Shown in pieces: positions 43,308 to 51,281 of a stretch of DNA of 51,281 nt. Every line of letters begins with the position of its first letter. Position 1 is the first letter of the stretch. Source of the stretch: Planctomycetota bacterium. GTDB taxonomy: Bacteria > Planctomycetota > Planctomycetia > Pirellulales > Lacipirellulaceae. Location: assembly GCA_024276705.1 (NCBI GenBank), contig JAJRWS010000607.1, positions 1 to 51,281 on the forward strand. The letters run 5' to 3'. The position numbers were made by a program, and so were the translations under genes. Under the pieces are notes generated by a model, which had not been told where the DNA came from, searched no databases, and worked only from the letters and a program-made list of their open reading frames with translations.

Positions 43308-43547
43308 TTAAAAAAAGTTCTCATCCTTGGGTGGGGGATCATCGATCGCCGGAAAATCTTCCTTCAAGGGATCCAAAGTGGCTAGCAGATCCAGTAATTG
43401 GCCAGGCTGGTAAACAGGTTCCACGATCAATCGGTGCCCTTCTTGATGGATCGTGGCCTCATTTCCCACCAATTCAAATTCTCGCGGGATTCGTAATGCC
43501 TGATTACGACCGTTGCGAAACAGGCGTACATGTCGCTTACGTTGCAT
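43308..43547 (-). CDS. vapB: VapB-type antitoxin (AbrB/MazE-like)
   Basis: A 79-aa swapped-hairpin AbrB-type DNA-binding protein: HVRLFRNGRNQALRIPREFELVGNEATIHQEGHRLIVEP is the VagC/MvpT-like N-terminal domain; the acidic C-terminus (DFPAIDDPPPKDENFF) would wrap the toxin. Antitoxin first, toxin second with a 3-bp gap is the usual arrangement. VapB-VapC complexes typically repress their own promoter; a repeated palindrome upstream is listed separately. Confidence 0.92.
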   Translation of the reverse strand: MQRKRHVRLFRNGRNQALRIPREFELVGNEATIHQEGHRLIVEPVYQPGQLLDLLATLDPLKEDFPAIDDPPPKDENFF

Positions 43548-43611
43548 AATGGCACCTTATCCAATGGAAGAATAAAAAGCATTCCCTGCCGGTTACGCTC
43601 TGACATGACAT

Positions 43612-43633
43612 GGCATATGCCACAGCATATGCC
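43612..43633. promoter_or_regulatory. GGCATATGCC operator-like repeat upstream of vapB
   Basis: The perfect palindrome GGCATATGCC (43612-43621) is followed two bases later by AGCATATGCC (43624-43633). The pair lies 65-86 bases before the vapB start, upstream of it in the direction of transcription. Paired palindromes at this spacing are what VapBC autoregulators bind; binding is not shown here. Confidence 0.4.
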
Positions 43634-43820
43634 AAAATGCTCTTATTGTCAAATACGCCAACTCTATTTGTGGATACCTTGACTGTGTGCAATGGGCCCC
43701 TTGCAGCCCCTATGGCTTTTCGGCAAGGCTGCGATCGTTATACTCTCCTCCTGTGCGGCAAGCTGAAGGTCCCTAGACGCGCCACAAACGGCCCCCCTCC
43801 CCTGCCCTGCGGTGATTTCC

Positions 43821-44933
43821 ATGTCCCATCCCTGGTTCGCTTCCCGAAACGCTTTTGTCGACAGCTCGGGAATCCGCAAGGTCTTCGACCTGGCGGCCAA
43901 GATGACCGATCCGATCAACCTGTCGATTGGTCAACCCGATTTTCCGGTCCCTGAGCCGATTCAGCAGGCGGCCATCGATGCGATTCGCTCGGGCTACAAC
44001 GGCTACAGCCTGACTCAAGGCATTCCGCCTCTGCGCGAGAAGTTGCAACAGAAAATCGACGACCAGTACGGCCATGCCGATCGCCGTCTGCTGGTGACTT
44101 CGGGTACCAGTGGCGCGCTGGTGCTGACCCTGCTCGCGCTGGTCGATCCGGGAGACGAAGTGATTTGCTTCGATCCGTATTTTGTCATGTATCCGGCCCT
44201 GGTCGGCATGGTGGGCGGCAAGCCGGTTCTGGTCGATACCTATCCCGACTTTCGCATCGATCTGGAAAAAGTTGCCGCGGCGATCACGCCCCGGACCAAA
44301 CTGATCCTACTCAACAGCCCGGCCAATCCAACCGGCGTATTGGCCACGCAAGCGGAGGTGCGCGGCCTGGCCAAATTGGCTCAGGAACGCGACATTGCCT
44401 TGTTGAGCGACGAAATCTATCGGCAATTCTGCTACGATGAGCCGCTAGTGGGTCCTGCCACATGGAACGAGCAGGCGATTGTCGTGGACGGTTTCAGTAA
44501 GACGTACGGAGTGACCGGCTGGCGACTCGGTTGGGTCCATGGCCCAAGTGCGATCATCGACAAGATGACCATGTTGCAGCAGTACACCTATGTTTGCGCG
44601 CCGCACCCATTGCAATGGGCGGCCATTGCGGCGTTGGAGGTCGACATGTCCGTCCAGACGGCCACCTACCGTGAACGTCGAGATATCGTGACCAGTGGAT
44701 TAACCGCCGCCGGTTATGAGGTGGCGTCTGCCGGTGGCGCCTTTTATGTCTTTCCCCAAGTACCTGCCGGTGGCGGCACGGCCAGCGAGTTCGTGACACG
44801 GGCAATCGACAATCAATTGCTCATCATCCCCGGCAACATCTTCAGCGCCCGCGACACCCATTTCCGTATCTCATACGCAGCCAGCCTCGAAACGATCGAG
44901 CGAGGCTTGGACGTGTTGAAGAAACTGGGTTAG
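43821..44933 (+). CDS. Class-I/II PLP-dependent aminotransferase
   Basis: A 370-aa aminotransferase. It has NLSIGQPDFPVPE, TSGTSGALVLTLLALVDPGDEVICFDPYF, LLNSPANPTGV (binds PLP/substrate), DEIYRQFCYD and VDGFSKTYGVTGWRLGW, in which the Lys of SKTYG forms the Schiff base. The fold-type-I family includes aspartate and aromatic aminotransferases and alanine aminotransferases; sequence alone does not tell which amino acid is used. ATG 43821 is preferred over GTG 43812. Its stop shares TTAG with the convergent MFS gene. Confidence 0.93.
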   Translation: MSHPWFASRNAFVDSSGIRKVFDLAAKMTDPINLSIGQPDFPVPEPIQQAAIDAIRSGYNGYSLTQGIPPLREKLQQKIDDQYGHADRRLLVTSGTSGALVLTLLALVDPGDEVICFDPYFVMYPALVGMVGGKPVLVDTYPDFRIDLEKVAAAITPRTKLILLNSPANPTGVLATQAEVRGLAKLAQERDIALLSDEIYRQFCYDEPLVGPATWNEQAIVVDGFSKTYGVTGWRLGWVHGPSAIIDKMTMLQQYTYVCAPHPLQWAAIAALEVDMSVQTATYRERRDIVTSGLTAAGYEVASAGGAFYVFPQVPAGGGTASEFVTRAIDNQLLIIPGNIFSARDTHFRISYAASLETIERGLDVLKKLG

Positions 44934-46489
44934 GCTTCCGCCGCCTGGGAATGAGGCGGGCGGATGAAGAGGATGATGACCGCGGCCACAAGGCACAACA
45001 CGCCACAGATCGTGAAGGCACGTGGGAAGTTGCCTTGGTCGCCAAGCCATCCGCCTAGCAGGGGAAACAGGATCCCACCGACGCCATACGATAGAAATAC
45101 CCAGCCATAGTTCTGAGCCACGTATTTCGTCCCAAAGGTATCGGCGGTAATCGTTGGGAACAGAGCGAAGTTGCCGCCAAAATTGAACCCGATGAGCGCC
45201 GCGCCCAAGTAGAGCAGAGCTGGCGTCCCCGCCATTTTCTGAAAGGCGATCACGACGATCCCTTGGGTGGCGAGCATGATGAAAATCGACGCTTTGCGGC
45301 CGATCTTATCGCTTGCCATACCCCAGGCAATTCGACCAAGGCCGTTGGCGAGCGAAAAGAAGACTGCCATCGCGGTGCCGGCCGCGGCGCTGGCGGCCGC
45401 CCAGTCCATTCCCGAGGCCATCATGGCCTTCATCGGGAAAGCTTTCATCAGACCGATGCTCATCAAACCGGCACCGGCACCAAATGCGAAACAGATGAAG
45501 ATCATCAGGAATTGCGGGCTCTTGAGCATCTGGCCGCTGGGAATATCGACCGACCCCGCGGCCGCCTTGCCCGTCGTGTCCGCTTGCGGCGGCTCCCAGC
45601 CGGCGGGTGTCCATCCTTCCGGCGGGTTTTTCATCCAGATGGCGCCGATCAGGCATGCAATGAGGAACGTAATTCCATAAATAATAAAAGTCGTTTCGAG
45701 GCCCAGGTCGGCAATCATATGACCCCATGCGCCAGCCAGTTTCACCCAGAGCAGGGCGCCGAAGCCAAAGCCGGCTACGGCCAGTCCCGTGATCATCCCT
45801 TTCTTGTCCGGGAACCACTTCATGCCCACGGCGATAGGGACGACGTAAGCGAGGCCGATTCCCGCGCCGCCGATCAAGCCGATACAGACGAGCATCGCGA
45901 CAAAGCTATCTCCTGCCACCAATCCAGCCAGTACGTAGCCTAAACCGAGCACAATACCACCGGCCATTGCCAGCTTTTGGGGGCCGAACTTTGGCATGAG
46001 GCGTCCCGCCAGGACCATTACGACCGCGAATGAGGCGAGGCCGGCGGCAAAGATTGCCTGTGTCATGGCGTTGCTGTATCGATGCGACAGGATCTCGATT
46101 CGTTCCTTAGGCACGAAACGCGTGACAATCTGGTCAACCTGGCTGGTAAGTTTTCCCTGTTGGGTTTTCAAAGCTGCAATTTTGGTCTTATCGGCCGTGC
46201 CTTTGATTTTTGCGGAAACTTCCTTCAATTCCGCCCGCGGGCCTTGCAGGGACTCGTTCATTTCCGCAAAAGCTTGTTCTTCTATTCCCAATTGGCTGGC
46301 ATCGTAGATTCCGGCAATGGAGCCCGGGCTTCCCGCCTTCAGCGCCGGGGTAAACACGCTCCACGCATAAATCGCACCCAGACAGAGTTGAATTAGAACT
46401 GCGCCAACCACGACGAGCCATCGGTTCATGACCGCATCGTTGGAACGGTTGGGGGAGGTGGAAACACTGTTGGTATCCGGTTCATTCAT
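44930..46489 (-). CDS. MFS transporter, OFA (oxalate/formate antiporter) type
   Basis: A 519-aa transporter with 12 predicted TMs. The TM1 region RWLVVVGAVLIQLCLGAIYAWSVFTPAL and the motif MKWFPDKKGMITGLAVAGFGFGA are characteristic of OFA members; GLGRIAWGMASDKIGRK is the MFS D-x-x-G-R signature in the second half. An insert of about 85 residues (about 55-140) between TM1 and TM2, helical and charged (ELKEVSAKIKGTADKTKIAALKTQQGKLTSQVDQIV), is longer than expected and should form a periplasmic coiled coil. The substrate, a small carboxylate by family, is unknown. Confidence 0.92.
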   Translation of the reverse strand: MNEPDTNSVSTSPNRSNDAVMNRWLVVVGAVLIQLCLGAIYAWSVFTPALKAGSPGSIAGIYDASQLGIEEQAFAEMNESLQGPRAELKEVSAKIKGTADKTKIAALKTQQGKLTSQVDQIVTRFVPKERIEILSHRYSNAMTQAIFAAGLASFAVVMVLAGRLMPKFGPQKLAMAGGIVLGLGYVLAGLVAGDSFVAMLVCIGLIGGAGIGLAYVVPIAVGMKWFPDKKGMITGLAVAGFGFGALLWVKLAGAWGHMIADLGLETTFIIYGITFLIACLIGAIWMKNPPEGWTPAGWEPPQADTTGKAAAGSVDIPSGQMLKSPQFLMIFICFAFGAGAGLMSIGLMKAFPMKAMMASGMDWAAASAAAGTAMAVFFSLANGLGRIAWGMASDKIGRKASIFIMLATQGIVVIAFQKMAGTPALLYLGAALIGFNFGGNFALFPTITADTFGTKYVAQNYGWVFLSYGVGGILFPLLGGWLGDQGNFPRAFTICGVLCLVAAVIILFIRPPHSQAAEA

Positions 46490-46900
46490 GTCCGAAGGGC
46501 TCCTTGGGAATCGACTTGCAATCGTCTGAAGATGAAAAAATACCCGAACCCGAATATTTCACCGACCAGACACTGACGCGATGCGTCTGTCGGTTATCCA
46601 CTGGCCAGGCCCCAGCAGTGGGAGTTGGGACCAGGATACCCCTTTGCCGGAAATGGGATGCCGGAATGGGGCAGGCAATGATTGGCCCTCGTCAGGCGAC
46701 GATGGTGGATGAAAAAAACCGGGCTAACGACCGGCCATTATCCCATAAGAAGTAATCTGCCCCAAGTGTCATACTCGCACAGTTGGCGTGTGCGATTCTT
46801 ATATTACCGTGCGGAATGGCGCAGTTGAGCCAACTTGGGCGATCCGAGGCATACGAGTGCGACAAGCGGGGCACTCCCGTCCGAGCCAGGAGCTCTCCAA
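46490..46900. other. Intergenic, no gene seen
   Basis: About 410 bp between the MFS start and the clpX terminator. One dyad, CTCGCAC...GTGCGA (about 46768-46796), is present. Open frames here are short and lack coding character. Confidence 0.6.
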
Positions 46901-46943
46901 GAAAAAATAAAACGAGCCCGGGAGATTCGCTCCCGGACTCGTT
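46900..46943 (-). terminator. Rho-independent terminator of clpX
   Basis: On the minus strand: AACGAGTCCGGGAG, loop CGAAT, CTCCCGGGCTCGTT (stem of 13-14 bp, one mismatch), followed by TTATTTTTTC. It ends 58 bases after the clpX stop and is the strongest terminator for that strand in the window. Confidence 0.92.
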
Positions 46944-47000
46944 CCATTGGAAAGCGTAACTTGACCCCCACGGTGGTTAAACCTGCCATGGGCTTGAACG

Positions 47001-48284
47001 TTACGCACTTTTGGATTGAGGTGTGTCGTCGTTGAACATCTTCTCGCGACCTTCCACGATGGCATCCGTTATCACATATTGGCTGCCACGCGGCTGATCA
47101 GGCAACTCAAACATAATATCAAGCATCACGTCCTCGATGATCGATCGCAGGCCGCGGGCACCCGTCTGACGTTCGGCTGCCCTGGAGGCGATCGCGTTCA
47201 AGGCCTTCTCGGTAAACTTAAGATCGGCATGTTCCATTGAAAACAAGTGCTGATATTGTTTAACAAGCGCATTTTTTGGTTCTTTTAATACGCGTACCAG
47301 GGAATCCGCTTCGAAGGGCCGCAAAGCGGTAATGACTGGCAGGCGGCCCACCAACTCGGGAATCATGCCATATTGGGTCAAATCGTCGGGTGTTACGTTC
47401 GCGAGCGTGTCACCCAGGCTCATCTCCACCTGGTCGTCACCATTTTGCCCAAAGCCAATGGACCGATGGCCCAGCCGCTTGCCGATGACATCTTGGAGCC
47501 CGTCGAACGTACCGCCACAAATAAACAGAATATTCGTGGTGTCGAGCTGAATGTACTGCTGTTCCGGATGCTTTCGGCCACCTTGAGGCGGCACGTTGGC
47601 TGTGGTGCCTTCCAGCATTTTCAGCAAGGCTTGCTGCACACCTTCGCCCGATACATCGCGAGTGATCGAAACATTTTGGCTCGTTTTGCCGATTTTATCG
47701 ATTTCGTCGATGTAGAGCACGCCCCGTTGAGCCGCTTCGACGTCGAAGTCGGCCGCATGGAGCAATTTCAGCAGCAGGTTCTCCACGTCTTCACCCACAT
47801 AACCTGCCTCGGTCAATGTCGTGGCATCGCCGATGGCGAACGGCACATTCAGCCGGTGCGCCAAAGTTCGAGCAAGCAGCGTTTTGCCACAACCGGTGGG
47901 GCCGACGAGCAGGATATTCGATTTATCAATTTCGATATCCGATTCATCCTCGGCAGCCATCAATCGTTTGTAGTGGCTATGCACCGCGACAGCCAGCACG
48001 CGTTTGGCAGAATCCTGGCCGATGACGTATTCGTCCAATTCGGCGACGATCTCACGCGGGGCGGGGATCTTGGAGAATAGCTGCTTGCTCGAACCTCTGC
48101 GCTGCCGTTCCTGGTCAAGAATCGACTGGCAGAGCTCGATGCACTCACCACAGATGTAAACATCGCCAGGACCTTCAACCAGTGGTCCGACATCACGATA
48201 ACTTTTACGGCAAAATGAGCAAAAGGCATTCTTCTTGGAAGTACTGCCACGTTTGCCAGAGCCTAAGTCCCTACCGGAGGGCAT
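47001..48284 (-). CDS. clpX: ATP-dependent Clp protease ATP-binding subunit ClpX
   Basis: A 427-aa AAA+ unfoldase that feeds proteins to ClpP. ATG 48284 ([10 protein letters not shown]) is chosen because AAAGGAGA lies 7 bases upstream; the open frame reaches 48314. Features are the N-terminal zinc-binding domain ([13 protein letters not shown]...[10 protein letters not shown]), Walker A GPTGCGKT, Walker [11 protein letters not shown], the RKHPEQQ loop, and a Sensor 2-type [18 protein letters not shown]. The IGF loop that contacts ClpP appears as IGFGQ. clpP and tig are not next to it, unlike in many bacteria. Confidence 0.97.
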   Translation of the reverse strand: MPSGRDLGSGKRGSTSKKNAFCSFCRKSYRDVGPLVEGPGDVYICGECIELCQSILDQERQRRGSSKQLFSKIPAPREIVAELDEYVIGQDSAKRVLAVAVHSHYKRLMAAEDESDIEIDKSNILLVGPTGCGKTLLARTLAHRLNVPFAIGDATTLTEAGYVGEDVENLLLKLLHAADFDVEAAQRGVLYIDEIDKIGKTSQNVSITRDVSGEGVQQALLKMLEGTTANVPPQGGRKHPEQQYIQLDTTNILFICGGTFDGLQDVIGKRLGHRSIGFGQNGDDQVEMSLGDTLANVTPDDLTQYGMIPELVGRLPVITALRPFEADSLVRVLKEPKNALVKQYQHLFSMEHADLKFTEKALNAIASRAAERQTGARGLRSIIEDVMLDIMFELPDQPRGSQYVITDAIVEGREKMFNDDTPQSKSA

Positions 48285-48747
48285 GCAAGTCTCCTTTGCG
48301 AGTGTGCGTGACAAGCTGGGGCATCACCGACCCAACTGCAACGCGAAATTCCTGGGGTGTCGCTCGTAGGGAGTTCCGTAGCCTGGTCCTGGAATAACCG
48401 CAACGCTTGTCGAGCTGGTTTTCCATTTCAACACCACGTGTAAACCTTTCATGCCTGGCGGGGCCTTCCTTGTCCGCACAGTTCGAGCCGTACTTGCTCT
48501 GAAGTACGCAACGTCCATGGGAGTCGTTCATCGACTTCCTTAAGCCGCACAGTGCAGCAACATTTGCTAGTACCGAACACCTTGCCCTTACCCAACAATG
48601 GGCAAGTGCCGAATAGGCGCAACAGCCGTTGTGTTTGACAGCATTGGTCGTGAGCTGCGTAGCACGTACCAGTCCGTACATTGCATCCGCCTTCGTCGTT
48701 CGTCACGAACCGAACCGCCTCGTATCGAATCACGGGTAAGATAACCC
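48285..48747. other. Intergenic upstream of clpX, no gene seen
   Basis: 463 bp. Overlapping open frames on the minus strand (48271-48681 and 48449-48733) are Cys-rich and unlike any family I know; I treat them as chance. clpX regulatory sequences should be here. Confidence 0.55.
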
Positions 48748-49272
48748 CTAACCCGTGCTGCTGTTATCGCTTACCTCAACTTGGAGCTGATCTGCTAGCT
48801 TTGTTTTTATAGTTCGGTATTCTTCATCGCTCAGCCCACCCCTGGCATGCAGTTCACGGAACTTCGTCAGCAATTCGCTACTCCCATGCTTATCGCGATC
48901 CGCACGACCGCGAAACTTTCGCACGACCGCAAGACCTAGCGCGGTCGTAAGGAAAATGGCCGCCATGAGTACCGCGGACCGGGCGAGTGGGTGGTCCATG
49001 AACTCGGACATGATATTCCAAACCGTACAAGATAGCAGCAGAGAAATTACCAGAACCTGCACACTATTATGCTCTCCGCCTGCCTCACGGTCCAGCAAAG
49101 TATCTAAGGTGCTTTCCGAACCCTTTCTTGCAAATCGGCTGGCGAAAACAACCCAGACCTCCTGGACGCTACAGATTAACGGAATTCGATTTCTTCTTCC
49201 AGAATGATCAAACCGACTGGATGGCAGTTTCAAGCTCTGTTGAAAGGATTTCCGATACTGAGGGTGTGCCAT
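48748..49272 (-). CDS. Two-TM protein with SHOCT-like C-terminus
   Basis: A 174-aa protein. Two hydrophobic segments occur at about residues 72-92 (VQVLVISLLLSCTVWNIMSEF) and about 100-118 (VLMAAIFLTTALGLAVV). The C-terminal segment LLTKFRELHARGGLSDEEYRTIKTKLADQL is a SHOCT-like (short C-terminal) motif, an oligomerisation-related segment on many membrane proteins. The N-terminal 60 residues are basic; the start may be later. No function is known. Confidence 0.65.
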   Translation of the reverse strand: MAHPQYRKSFQQSLKLPSSRFDHSGRRNRIPLICSVQEVWVVFASRFARKGSESTLDTLLDREAGGEHNSVQVLVISLLLSCTVWNIMSEFMDHPLARSAVLMAAIFLTTALGLAVVRKFRGRADRDKHGSSELLTKFRELHARGGLSDEEYRTIKTKLADQLQVEVSDNSSTG

Positions 49273-49377
49273 TTTCTACCCGCATGGGCTAGCCCGAATA
49301 TTTCATAAAACATCCAGGCTAACCGGTGAGCGTCCCGCCCGATTTGCCAACATCCCGCCCAATATGGAAGCCTCTGG

Positions 49378-51207
49378 ATGAATTGTCTGCTCCGTGGCAA
49401 CCCTGCAATTGCCGGTACCGGCCGAACAGCACTTGCCGTAATGGCCGCTGCTAGCTGGGTTCTATGCTTTGGCGCGGATGTTTCAGGCCAGACAAGTTCC
49501 TGGAATCAAAACAGGACCGCCTCCGCTGGGCCCGAGACGACTTACTGGCGCGAGCGAATTTTTTTGATTCCATACCAGGTGCAAACCCATAGCAACCTGG
49601 AGGAACAACTTGGCACCGTTGAATTACTGGTTTCTCGCGATGGAGCCACGGACTGGCGGTCGCTGGGGAAGGCGAAAGCCAATGTGCAGGGATTTCGCTA
49701 TTATGCTCCCACCGACGGAGATTATTGGTTTGCCTTGCAGTTGTTTGATCGCCGGGGCAAGCGGCTGCAGGCCGGAGTCATTCAGCCTCAACTGCATGTG
49801 GTGATCGATACGTTGCAACCGGTTCTGTCGATTGCCGGATCACTTGATGCCGATGGAGCAATCGTATTACGTTATGAGGCGACCGACCGCAACCTGAAGC
49901 CAACCGGTTTGGCAATTCAATCCCAGACTGACAGCCAGGCATGGACGGATGTACCTATTGGCCGCCACGATGTGCAACAGGTGGATCGCCTGATGGGGAG
50001 AATCAGACTTCCCGCTTCGGGAACGGTTCACTATCGGGAAGGAAATAGCGTAAAATTCCGCGCGTCCATTACCGATCGTGCCGGTCATGTGACTCAGGCA
50101 ACGACCGAGGTGCTACTGGATGGACCGCAACTTCTTGCGTCGGGTTCCTCACATTTGGATCGAATACCTGGCTCGACGATGCCTGGGGTGCCGAATTTTG
50201 GTGTGAATGCTTCTACCGTTCCACCCTCCACGGGCACCCCTTTCGCAACGGGTACAAACACAAATCTGGGGTCTCAGGCATCTACCTGGCCTGCGCACGA
50301 GCCGCCGCACCGAACCCCTGCACAACTGGTTGCCAGTGGTCGGGCCAGTAGGCCAGCTGGTTCCGAAGAGCCCCGATCCGCTCAGACGCAACTCCCGATT
50401 TCAAATTCGGCGCCTACTGCGGAAACTCAAGGTTGGGTTGGTAAATCGGCTCTACAAACCGGGCAGTTCGAAAGGGCCATGCGGATGGTGGGGTCGCGCA
50501 CGTTCGATATCGAGTACGACCTTGATTCCGTGGGACCGTGGGGCGTGGCTAAAGTGGAATTGTGGGGCACTTACAACCAGGGGCAAACCTGGGAGAGTTT
50601 TTGCGTTGATCAGGACAACCGCAGTCCTGTACGCGTTACGGTACCCAAGGAAGGAATCTACGGATTTCGTATTCTGGTGGACGGAGCCAATGGGGCCAGC
50701 TCGCCCCCCCCACGCTCAGGAGATCCGCCCGAATTGATGGTTCGAGTAGACTTGAAATCTCCCACGGCCCAACTGTACCCGATCCAGCGTGGCCAAGGCA
50801 ATCTGGTCGACCACCTGGTACTCCGCTGGACGGCCGACGACGATAACCTGGAGCCACGGCCAATTTCGCTGTTCTACAGTTCCTCACCGCAAGGTCCATG
50901 GTCCACAATTGCCGCCAGGCTGGAGAATACGGGTCAGTATTACTGGCGACTGCAGCGTCATGTTCCCGAGCAGTTTTATCTACGGCTGGAAGTACGTGAC
51001 ATGGCTGGTAACCTGACCGTCGCCCAGCCACCAACCCCCATAACCCTCAATCGTCCCCAGCCGACAGGCCGATTGCGCGGCGTCCGGCCCATTGATCCTC
51101 ACGAGGGCAGATCAGCGCCGGTTGTCCCATTCGCGCTGGATCGGTCCGCTGCGAATCCTGCAGTTCCGGCCACGGACCCTTTTCGAACCGCTTCGGAGCC
51201 CAGATAG
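49378..51207 (+). CDS. Large secreted protein with Ig-like/beta-sandwich repeats
   Basis: A 609-aa protein with a signal peptide (TALAVMAAASWVLCFGADVSGQ, about 17-38). Beta-rich segments repeat a similar theme: RIFLIPYQVQTHSNLEEQLGTVELLVSRDGATDW, then LSIAGSLDADGAIVLRYEATDRNLKP, and in the second half WGVAKVELWGTYNQGQTWESF and DHLVLRWTADDDNLEPRPISLFYSSSPQGPW. The pattern of ...VELxxSxDxGxxW and DxNL(K/E)P..I..xYS suggests fibronectin/Ig-type or sortilin-like beta modules. A low-complexity linker (about 270-355) separates the halves. No enzyme motif. The 74 bases left to the window end hold no gene. Confidence 0.8.
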   Translation: MNCLLRGNPAIAGTGRTALAVMAAASWVLCFGADVSGQTSSWNQNRTASAGPETTYWRERIFLIPYQVQTHSNLEEQLGTVELLVSRDGATDWRSLGKAKANVQGFRYYAPTDGDYWFALQLFDRRGKRLQAGVIQPQLHVVIDTLQPVLSIAGSLDADGAIVLRYEATDRNLKPTGLAIQSQTDSQAWTDVPIGRHDVQQVDRLMGRIRLPASGTVHYREGNSVKFRASITDRAGHVTQATTEVLLDGPQLLASGSSHLDRIPGSTMPGVPNFGVNASTVPPSTGTPFATGTNTNLGSQASTWPAHEPPHRTPAQLVASGRASRPAGSEEPRSAQTQLPISNSAPTAETQGWVGKSALQTGQFERAMRMVGSRTFDIEYDLDSVGPWGVAKVELWGTYNQGQTWESFCVDQDNRSPVRVTVPKEGIYGFRILVDGANGASSPPPRSGDPPELMVRVDLKSPTAQLYPIQRGQGNLVDHLVLRWTADDDNLEPRPISLFYSSSPQGPWSTIAARLENTGQYYWRLQRHVPEQFYLRLEVRDMAGNLTVAQPPTPITLNRPQPTGRLRGVRPIDPHEGRSAPVVPFALDRSAANPAVPATDPFRTASEPR

Positions 51208-51281
51208 GGCGCGCGTTGGAGTCTCTTACCCAGGTCGGATGAAAATCCATAAGTTGGTAACACTTTAGCCGTCTAAAGAAA

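Noticed and set aside
46504-46755. Short plus-strand open frame upstream of the MFS gene
   Set aside because: 83 codons with no domain and no ribosome site; composition is not like neighbouring genes.
48271-48733. Two overlapping minus-strand frames upstream of clpX
   Set aside because: They are Cys-rich, overlap each other, and one runs into the clpX 5' end. They show no family features, so I treat the stretch as noncoding.

Overview
The window looks like a chromosomal segment of a planctomycete (Planctomycetota, probably Pirellulales-like). The evidence is two TIGR03000 domains in one secreted protein, a DUF11/OmcB-like envelope protein, very large TPR/beta-propeller membrane proteins, a HTTM (vitamin K-dependent carboxylase-like) membrane protein, many secreted proteins without clear relatives outside the phylum, weak or absent Shine-Dalgarno sites on many genes, and intergenic DNA full of short tandem repeats and dispersed palindromes. 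The code is standard: TGA is used as a stop throughout. No rRNA, tRNA, CRISPR array, prophage or transposase was recognised.

Layout. (1) 175-10848: a co-directional block with a TonB/TolA-shaped one-TM protein (interrupted by an in-frame TGA), ExbB/TolQ, two ExbD/TolR, a 1215-aa TPR/beta-propeller membrane protein, a TPR plus family-5 solute-binding protein fusion, and a secreted protein of unknown function. I read this as an energised envelope module without a recognisable TonB. (2) 11277-19271: rpsT, a TPR protein, a SUMT-HemD fusion, a small RHH-like/unknown/trypsin-like protease operon, coaD, and a class-V aminotransferase broken by a frameshift at an A8 run. (3) 20160-24912: TIGR03000 protein with a good terminator, a HTTM gene pair, asd. 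(4) 25041-31555: truA, an atypical Ser/Thr kinase (DFN instead of DFG), accA, cvpA-like, a YdjM-like membrane protein, an ABM-domain protein, dtd. (5) 31768-38360: a ZIP metal transporter whose 3' end overlaps an antisense YheT-like hydrolase, a degenerate deacetylase-like protein, small membrane proteins, pdxA, and a secreted unknown. (6) 38665-42871: three secreted/lipoprotein envelope genes, two of which share an undescribed domain, plus the DUF11 protein. (7) 42894-51207: vapBC, a class-I aminotransferase, an OFA-type MFS transporter with an inserted coiled coil, clpX with a terminator, a SHOCT-like membrane protein, and a large secreted Ig-like protein.

Intergenic structure is the most unusual part. 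A ~125-bp family with CAGTA-TTCCAA terminal inverted repeats occurs five times (11587, 13243, 17995, 26819, 36039). One copy is itself split by a 99-bp palindromic insertion with near-perfect ends and a TAA target duplication. Further elements are GTACTC/GAGTAC hexamer elements (two copies), a nested perfect palindrome at 41113-41233, a 99-bp direct repeat at 29174/29346, an ACGAAA inverted repeat at 19532-19656, and 6-8 bp tandem repeats placed directly 5' of start codons. The calls rest on reading motifs by eye; no database search was run.
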